Positions 57,709 to 64,000 of a stretch of 64,000 nt of DNA are shown here, one piece after another. The notes beneath the pieces are model-generated. The model was not told the origin of the DNA. It searched no databases and saw only the letters and a list, made by a program, of their open reading frames with translations. The translations under genes were made by a program, and so were the position numbers. This DNA comes from Liriodendron chinense. Taxonomy: Eukaryota; Streptophyta; Magnoliopsida; Magnoliales; Magnoliaceae. The DNA is taken from the NCBI GenBank assembly GCA_003013855.2, contig ML058469.1, forward strand, positions 2,666,001 to 2,730,000. The letters run 5' to 3'. Each line of letters begins with the position of its first letter. Position 1 is the first letter of the stretch.

Positions 57709-57830
57709 TGTTGATACCGAAAATTGGTCAACAGACGAGAGGGGAGATCCTTCGATCTGGTCAACTCCATCCAACCGTCCAGATCGAAGGATCTCCCCTC
57801 TCGTCTGTTGACCAATTTTCGGTATCAACA
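57709..57830. repeat. Hairpin replacing element D 5' LTR (122 bp)
   Basis: The first 52 bp (from TGTTGATACC) match the start of the left LTR. The last 70 bp are the reverse complement of the first 70 bp of the LTR, ending GGTATCAACA. The arms of 52 bp are essentially perfect and the loop is 18 bp (TCAACTCCATCCAACCGT). The outer end abuts a perfect ATGGA duplication, so the hairpin appears to have been the integrated end. U3 and R (about 500 bp) are absent from this end, so the copy had no promoter for gag-pol. Confidence 0.9.
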
Positions 57831-58177
57831 ATGGACACAATTATTAAAATGGAACCATTTGATCCTTTCATTTTAACTGTCCAATAAATTTCTATCAACA
57901 ATCAAATAAATATAACCATTAAGATAATTTTATTAATTTATTTTATTGACCATTAGCTACCATTTCAATTTTCCAGTAGATGAGCACTATAAATAAATAA
58001 AAAACTCTTATGATATTTTAGTTCTACATGTTATAAAATGCGATCATTGGTGTGTACATGTTTATTAAATTGCCTGACATGTGACCATTCCCAGCAGGGT
58101 GTGTGAGAAAAAAAAAACTATTTATTATTTAACTAATAAGAAAATCAATATATAATAGTCTACTTAACCCCCATATG

Positions 58178-58347
58178 CTTCGGGTCAGGTCGGGTCGGGT
58201 CACCTTTAACCCTAACCCGACCCATAAAAATTCGGGTCGGGTCGGGTCGGGTCGGGTCGGGTCAACCCAAAAATTGAATTCGGGTCAAAATTTTCAACCC
58301 CAAACTAGAAAAACCGGGTCGGGTCGGGTCGGGTTAGCGGGTCGGGT
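58178..58347. repeat. GGGTC pentanucleotide-rich tract, right
   Basis: Repeated GGGTCGGGTC runs are interrupted by ACCCTAACCCGACCC and AATTCGGG. It belongs to the right end of element F. Confidence 0.75.
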
Positions 58348-58639
58348 CAAATTTTGCCAGGTGGCCACGCCATGTGAGCAATGCTCTAAGCCGATCCATG
58401 AAGACCAGAAATGGCCGGTCCCAACCGCCACGTGCAGTGCACCGTCGCAACCATCACAATCACTAGGAAAGCACTCCAGAGCCGCACGCTAGACAACCGT
58501 GGTAATCTCTCATCAACAGCCTCAAAACTCATGCCCTTGGACTGAATGCATTAAAAGAGTCCCCCATGACCGCATTGTATTTGTATCACATGACGACCCC
58601 AATTAATTTTAATCTAAGGATCTGTCAGTAGCCTTAGAG

Positions 58640-60860
58640 ACCATCCGAACGTTATGGTTATGAAGAAACATAGGCTACGAAGACACAAGGTCATGGCTAG
58701 GGCACTCGTGATAGAAGAGTGTGTTATCCTTGAAGAAGCCATGGTTGATGCCGAGTGCCTTGGGCCTTGGGTTGAAGAGCAAGCATCTATGAAAAAGAAT
58801 GAAACTTCGACGAAGACCACTTTGCATTTTTTAGAGAACAACAGGAGCAAAGACTGGGTCAGTAAAGCCCATTAACAAGGTTGGGAACATTATGGTTCGA
58901 TTTGAGACCCAAGCACCCCTCACACTCAACTATAATATGGTCTTCATGCTTCTAATGTCGTTTCAAGTGAAACCTGGCCAACCTAATCATATGGCAGGAG
59001 ACGTGGAAGAGGAAGTACAAAGTTCAAATCAAGTCAAATTCTCATCTACCGGTATCGGTCATGTGTACGGAGCCAGGCTGACTGTTACCATTAAATAGGA
59101 AGATAAAACAGAAAAAGTCATGATCACCAAGCAATCTCACCTAATGACAAAGCAAAGCATCTCAAGCCTTTGTATGTGTGCAACACATATGGATGGTTGC
59201 CCAGTTACCTAAATTTTGGTTGACAATGGTGTGATTGTCAATATTACACCGATGACAATGGTTTGCAAGCATGGAAAAACATCAAGGGATTTAATGTCGG
59301 CCGAAGTCACGATCTCCAATTTTTCAGTGGAATCGCAAACATTGAAGGATTCCTACTTGTTGAGGTATTGATGGAAACCCAGAAGGTTGTGGTTGCTTTC
59401 TTTGTTATTGAGCCCACGACCAACTATAATGCACTTCTTGGCTGGGATTGGATTCATCCCAACTAGTGCATCCCGTCATCCCTCCACCAATTCCTGATAC
59501 TTAGAATGGGAATAAGGTCGAGATTGTTTGTGAAGACAATCGACCATTTCTAGCTGAGTCTAATACAGCTGAGGCCAATCTCTATGATGGGTAGATAAGG
59601 CCGTTTAATTCATTGATCGAGACAAGTACGGTTGTCCGATGGGGATTACCAGCTCAACAACCCCTAAATCGGAACTTGACTCACTGATTAGCAGAGTGGA
59701 GTCAATGAAACCTAAATCAGACCTTAACTCCTTGCTTAGTAGTGTTTCCACTCTTATGGAGGAGTTACCAAGCAAGCCGATAGTGATCATCCCATATCGG
59801 CTCCCAATAGAATACTTTGTCGAATGAGCTCCCTGATAAATCACAGAATGAAGATAGATAGAAAAGTCGGAACCATGGCTACCGTTTGTAAGATAAAAAA
59901 TTATTTATAGCATGCCGGAGTTCATGATGGATGCCACATTAACATTGTAGAATGCTTCCTTGAGAAAGACAAGGTTACTAAAGATGGTGTGGCATTCCAT
60001 GAACTAGAGCCAGTACCTGTAAAGATGGACGATACCAAAGCTGACGTCTAAGACCTACTTGAGGTAAATCTCAGCATGACAGAAGACCCATGACCGACCT
60101 ATATCAACGTAGCAGTGAACCCTCAACCTCAGATGGAGATGGTTGCACTTTTGAAGGAGTTCTCTTATTATATTTACCTGGGATTATCATGAGATGTCCG
60201 ACCTAGACAGACATCTAGTTGAACAACGTCTCCCAATAAAAGGAGGGGTTCATACTGTTCAAATAATCGACACGAGGATGACTCCCGAGTCATCCTAAGG
60301 GTGAAAGAAGAAATTGAGCAGCTACTAAAGGCCGGATTCATCCAGCCAATCAGATATGCTGGCTGGATCTCGAATATCATGCTAGTCATCAAAAAAGGAA
60401 GTTGAGAGTCTGCATCGACTTCAGGAATCTTAGTCTAGTAACTTCGAAAGATGAATATCTGATGCCGGTTATAGATCATCTTGTGGATAGGGTAGCTAGA
60501 TGTAAGATCATGTTGTTCATGGGTGGCCATTTGATGAACAATCATAACTACATCGTTGTTGAAGATGTCCACAAGATGGCCTTTAGGTTTTTTTGGGCAA
60601 TTAGGACCTATTGTTGGGTCATAATGCCTTTTGGACTAAATAACGCTGGTACAACATACCAAAGAGCCATGTACATCATTTTCCATGACATGATTGGCAA
60701 ATTCACAAAAGTCTACATCAACAATTTGGTGGTCAAATCGGTCGACCTAGGCAACCATTTAGCACATCAAAGAGTTTCGAATGTATGAGAAGACATAAAC
60801 TCAAGATGAACCCCATCAAGAACCCCATCAAGTGTGCATTCTGTTTACATCCCAGTGACC
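58640..60860 (+). pseudogene. Element E protease and reverse transcriptase remnants
   Basis: A degenerate protease region at about 59200-59465 keeps a DNG-type site (after TTTTGGTTGACAATGG) and NYNALLGWDWIHPN. At about 60300 EEIEQLLKAGFIQPI begins the RT entry. 60402-60788 keeps RVCIDFRNLSLVTSKDEYLM, VIMPFGLNNAGTTYQRAM and VYINNLVVKSVD, where the catalytic YVDD/YIDD has become YINN. There are several shifts and stops. No RNase H or integrase follows. The piece at 58654-58875 is unassigned. Confidence 0.65.
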
Positions 60861-60899
60861 ATTCTGTTTACATCATTTGTCCATACGGGTGGTTCAGAT

Positions 60900-61368
60900 A
60901 TTTATCATTTTTTTCTCTAGTTTATTTTGTTACTTAGTTGACTGTAATAAGCTTCGTTTAGAAACCAATAAAAAAGATGTACTGTTTTTAGCATTCTTCT
61001 GGTTTTAATTTGCTCATCCTTGATCCTTCGAGAAATACATTAGCAACAATTATTGGTAAAAGAATAAGTTCTTAAGACACAAGGTAAAAATAATCCATTA
61101 GAATGGACTAACCCCTACTTTTCTGCAAATCACCTGAACGCTTTTACAACCGGTAGTTAAGAGAGAAGTTAGATCCTTGAATCCGGTCTTAATCGGTCCA
61201 TCCCAATGTAGGGGCATTAGTGTTCAATCAAACATTGAGTCAAATATGACTCTGGCACCCCCACACTTCTTAGTCACATACATTAATCAAATACATGCGT
61301 GCAATTGTAGCCTTGTGTTTGATTGGGCTGCGTGCATAAGACCCACTAGATTTATTTTCCAAAAAACA
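60900..61368 (+). repeat. Element E 3' LTR remnant
   Basis: Collinear with 44560-45021 (see that entry for matched phrases) and ends AAAAAACA at about 61368. The 5' half of the LTR is missing, so pol and U3 were probably lost in one deletion. Confidence 0.5.
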
Positions 61369-61760
61369 TATACAAGGTCAGACTAACTTGACGGATGAAT
61401 TTGATCTCACACTGACCTAAGCCCATGTACCCAACCAACTTGGCATGGCATGAAAATTGATAAAATATCTATTTTCCACTTGAGAGATCTTGCGTTGATC
61501 AAGTGAGCCACACATGCACCAAGAAATAGACATTTTAGTGGAATGAAAGGAACAATGAGCGAGTTGCTCGGTCAAGGATTTGAATTACATATTTGTGGGA
61601 TATAACACATAGACGTGTAAATTCAGGTTGGGTGGGCTAAGCAGGCTGGGTTGGGCTAAAATGGTTGGGCCATCCATGCGAGGCAAAAGCCCGGCCCATA
61701 TGCAAAGTCGGGTCGGGCTCACGGGTCAAGGGGCTACCCGGCCCATTGTTACCTTTTTCT
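61369..61760. other. Unassigned flank with GGGC/GGGTC-rich fragment
   Basis: Between 61625 and 61750 a TTGGGTGGGCTAAGCAGGC-type stretch ends CCCGGCCCATTGTTACC. It resembles the GGGTC/GGCCC-rich ends of hAT-like elements but lacks a matched partner. No gene is seen in 61369-61760. Confidence 0.35.
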
Positions 61761-61903
61761 CGTCATTAGAAAAAAAAAACCCGAGTGTTCTGTTTATATT
61801 CTCGGGTAAGTGCGATTTAATTCAGAGAGGATAAGGAGAGCTCGTTTTACAGACTACCGGTCTGTTATCTCCTCCATCTCTCCCTTCTTCTCCTCCTCCT
61901 TCA

Positions 61904-62089
61904 ATGGCGATAGCCAGCTGTTCTTTCTCTATCCTCTCATTCAACGATACGTGTCCTTCCCTCCATTCCCTTCCGTTTCTCTCCCGCGCCGGAACAACTC
62001 CCTGTAGATTCCTCTGCTCACACAAACCTCTCATTTCTAAATTGAAAGCTTTCAAGAGAACTCCTTCTCATAGAACTAACAAAGAACAG
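61904..62089 (+). CDS. First exon of a host gene, probable plastid-targeted N-terminus
   Basis: AATGGCG start context follows a CT-rich leader (61861-61903). The 62 codons begin MAIASCSFSILSFNDTCPSL and are rich in Ser, Phe, Pro and basic residues with almost no acidic ones, as in chloroplast transit peptides. The frame reaches AAAGAACAG|GTAATATC, a good GT donor at 62090 in phase 0. Reading on would give only a Lys run and a stop near 62147. The rest of the gene was not found, and the intron runs at least to the window end. It is in a different style from the flanking transposons. The protein family cannot be named from this exon. Confidence 0.55.
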
Positions 62090-64000
62090 GTAATATCAAA
62101 AAAAAAAAAAAAAAGGAAAAAATCTCCTCCATTTTCCTCCTCCTACTGAAAGACTTGGGTTATTTTAGTATAAGGAATTCTTTTTTTTTTTTTTTTTTAA
62201 TTCTTTATCATTCGTATGCAGTTATATTTTCATCTGTATTTGTCAATGAAATACAGTCGCTTATTAGAATAGATGAATTGTACTATATATATACGAACTG
62301 TGTATTTGCACAGTATATGCGCAAGTTTTTAATTCGGTCTATTGGGGCACGTGGTTTGGTAATCCAGACCGTTGGTCTAATGCGTCCCACCGTGAATGGA
62401 CAATGCCCCAGAATACTCTTTGGCAGGACCATCTTAGGCCCTTTGATTTACGGCCTATAGATATCAGTTAAGAAGAGTAATACAACAATGGTCCATATCC
62501 AGCTGAAAAAAGGTCTTATAATCTGGGGGATTTTGGGGCATGGTCTGTCCGTGATGAGATGCAATAGATCAATGGTCTGGATTACCAAACCATTGGTCAC
62601 ATTTGTCGGAATTGGAAGCCCATGTATATTGTCCAAAAATAAGGGTCACCTATCTTATAATCACTCATGAGAAACTTGATGAGTTAAGGATGATTCCCTT
62701 CTTTTCGTGGCCAATGACGAGAAGTATGCACATCTGGTATCAATTATCGTTAGCATTGTTTGCATTTATTGGTATGAGGCTTAGACGATGATGATGATTG
62801 CTGGTATCAGTGTATTTATTATTATGAAAAGATTACCTGTTGTGGTTCAAAATATCAGCCAATGTATAATTGTATCTTGAAGAAACTGAATGTATTTTCG
62901 CATGTAACGTCAGTATAGGGTGAAAATAAGAATTTGTAGGAAGCAGGAAGTCGGTGAAAATAAGAAAATAAGAGAAGAGCTGTACCACCAGTGATTTGAA
63001 TATTGATATATTGGCTGATAGAATCAGTATCGCACATAGATGTAGGTGTTAAAATTCTTGGTGTTGTGTGATGTTTTGCAAAATATTGCAATGTATCAAC
63101 AAAATACCTATACATTGCAATATTTTGAAAATATCACCCTTACAAACTTCTTGATATCATCGATACATGTGATACTTACTGACGATATTGCATTGCATCA
63201 ACCCCTTACAAAAAAAATTGAAAATTCGAAAAAAATAAAAAGAAAAAGATTTTCTTTGATTTTTTTTGCTGTGATCTTGTTCTTAAGGAGATTTCGACCA
63301 TTCATTTTCATTTGTTTGGAGAGAAAAGGGGATTTGGTTGTAGGAGTTGAGATCGGAAAGTGTGTGTTATTGGAAACCTAATCGGCGAGTTTTTGCTAAT
63401 TCGAATTTTTACTCTTGTTTGAGTTGCTTGGAATCAGTGGAATGAAGCTTGTAATCCATGATTTTGCATGTTTTGCATGATTAATAATGGATTTTGACCT
63501 CCAATTTTTGAATTTGGCAAAAATGGGGGAAATTGGGGAAAATCCAATTTTCTTTTCTAATATCACCTATTTAACTTGTAATTAGAGTGTTAAAAATCAA
63601 ATTAGAGTGTTTGGGGGTTGATCTACAAATTGAGAGGAGTTTTTGGAATTTAAGTTTTTTAATTAAAAATATTGAAAAATAAATAAAAAAATATTTTTTA
63701 AAATTAGATTGACCAGATTTTATGTGTGCCTGATATTTTTGTATTTACGTGCATGTTGATCTTAACATCAACAACACTTATTTGTTTATTTTAAAAACTA
63801 AATATTTTTAAAATAAATGCACCATACATTGCAAGACAGATTTAGTGCAAGTATTTAGTATTGTAGGACAGATTTAGTGCAAGTGGGACTTATTTTGAAT
63901 ATAGTTGCAACAGTTCTATTAGATAACGTATAGTTTAGAATCCTATACAAAGGAAACTTATTATGTGTACTTGTTTTTGGTGACCCTTTGTGGTTTAAGT
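62090..64000 (+). other. Probable intron 1 and unassigned sequence
   Basis: AT-rich with poly-A (62098-62114) and poly-T (62172-62190) tracts. No second exon could be supported. It contains a MITE-like element, a perfect 18-bp inverted repeat at 63079-63096 and 63110-63127 (CAAAATATTGCAATGTAT), and a direct repeat GACAGATTTAGTGCAAGT at 63835-63852 and 63867-63884. Confidence 0.4.
62330..62620. mobile_element. MITE-like element with about 60-80-bp inverted arms
   Basis: The left arm contains TGGTTTGGTAATCCAGACCG...ATGCCCCAGAAT (62352-62414). The right arm (about 62525-62600) is its diverged reverse complement (ATTTTGGGGCATGG...GGTCTGGATTACCAAACCA). Arms match at roughly three quarters of positions. 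No coding sequence. The termini and target duplication are unclear. Confidence 0.65.

Larger units (their letters stand above)
48288..57830 (-). mobile_element. Element D: 9.5-kb Tat-like Ty3/gypsy retrotransposon with hairpin 5' LTR
   Basis: Flanked by ATGGA at 48283-48287 and 57831-57835. The left LTR (48288-48892) is normal. At the right end a 122-bp inverted repeat replaces the LTR. The primer site (57688-57705) and polypurine tract (about 48893-48907) are in place. On minus the order is gag, protease, RT, RNase H, archaeal-type RNase H, integrase. On plus there is an antisense coiled-coil gene. Protein motifs place it close to element C. Many stops and a lost integrase residue show decay. 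Confidence 0.93.
47039..58363 (+). mobile_element. Element F: hAT-like non-autonomous element (about 1.8 kb without element D)
   Basis: The left end TAAAGGTGGCAATGGG and the right end TTTTGCCAGGTG share an inverted TGGCAA. They are flanked by CCCACGCC (47031-47038) and GCCACGCC (58364-58371), an 8-bp duplication with one difference, as hAT elements make. Both ends carry (GGGTC)n tracts (47054-47190 and 58178-58347). No transposase is present. The tracts run in direct orientation, not inverted, which is odd for terminal repeats. It lies inside element E and contains a MITE and element D. The strand is nominal. Confidence 0.45.
44170..61368 (+). mobile_element. Element E: old, degenerate Ty3/gypsy retrotransposon, split by later insertions
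   Basis: Plus-strand gag (45-47 kb), protease and RT (58.6-60.8 kb) fragments are framed by diverged but collinear LTR segments at about 44560-45021 and 60900-61368. The hAT-like element at 47039-58363 separates gag from protease. RNase H, integrase and part of the 3' LTR are missing, presumably deleted. Every domain is full of stops and shifts, so E is much older than A, C or D. The left boundary is uncertain and could extend to about 43520. Confidence 0.6.

Noticed and set aside
58654..58875. Short plus-strand open frame as a host gene
   Set aside because: It lies between E's gag and protease remnants with no splice signals or recognisable domain, and is more likely decayed element sequence.
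61904..62149. Reading the transit-like frame through to its stop at 62147
   Set aside because: After 62089 the frame becomes a Lys run from a poly-A tract, and GTAATATC is a good donor, so the coding exon most likely ends at 62089.

Overview
This window is plant nuclear DNA and consists almost entirely of nested retrotransposons. Genes carry short GT-AG introns. LTR elements end in TG...CA with 5-bp target-site duplications (TSDs). The polyproteins are Ty3/gypsy of the Tat-like type, and there are hAT-like and MITE-like relics. The GGGCCCCAC-type MITE arms look to me like those of magnoliids or other early-diverging angiosperms, but that placement is tentative. I see no rRNA, tRNA, CRISPR array or bacterial-type gene.

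Layout. Positions 1-7051 are old, gene-free repeat DNA: a 33/66-bp array, a 34-bp satellite-like array, degenerate AT-rich repeats, a CATGCA-rich patch and an ACATGCGCC-rich array behind a TATA box. Element A (7052-28769, TSD CACGT) is a 21.7-kb Tat-like retrotransposon on the minus strand, with 1.58-kb LTRs. Between pol and its 3' LTR lies a plus-strand (antisense) two-exon gene with a plant-mobile-domain-like region. Its pol is interrupted by a 1.94-kb solo LTR (21615-23551, TSD ACACA). Element C (28922-39840, TSD CTTGT) is a 10.9-kb minus-strand Tat-like element. It has a nearly open pol and a plus-strand, intron-containing antisense gene of the Transposase_28 / 'putative gypsy-type transposon' kind. 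A second solo LTR of the same family as the first, in the opposite orientation, lies at 40151-42098.

From about 44 kb to 61.4 kb lies an old, degenerate plus-strand Ty3 element (E). It is split by a hAT-like element (F, 47039-58363) that itself carries a MITE (about 47327-47803) and a third minus-strand Tat-like element (D, 48288-57830, TSD ATGGA). D has the same design as C: gag-pol on minus, a coiled-coil antisense gene on plus. Its gag-proximal LTR is replaced by a 122-bp hairpin. Beyond E, at 61904-62089, is the one convincing host-gene piece: a first exon encoding a plastid-transit-like N-terminus, followed by an intron that runs to the window edge.

How the pieces relate. A, C and D share one plan: LTR promoter to gag to PR-RT-RNase H-(archaeal-type RNase H)-integrase on one strand, and a converging antisense gene with introns on the other. 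In C and D the antisense gene has its own G-box plus TATA promoter just inside the 3' LTR. In A and C the convergence zone holds short tandem repeats. Most pol frames are broken, and nearly all the breaks I decoded fit C-to-T decay, so these are mostly dead copies. C is the youngest-looking by LTR identity.
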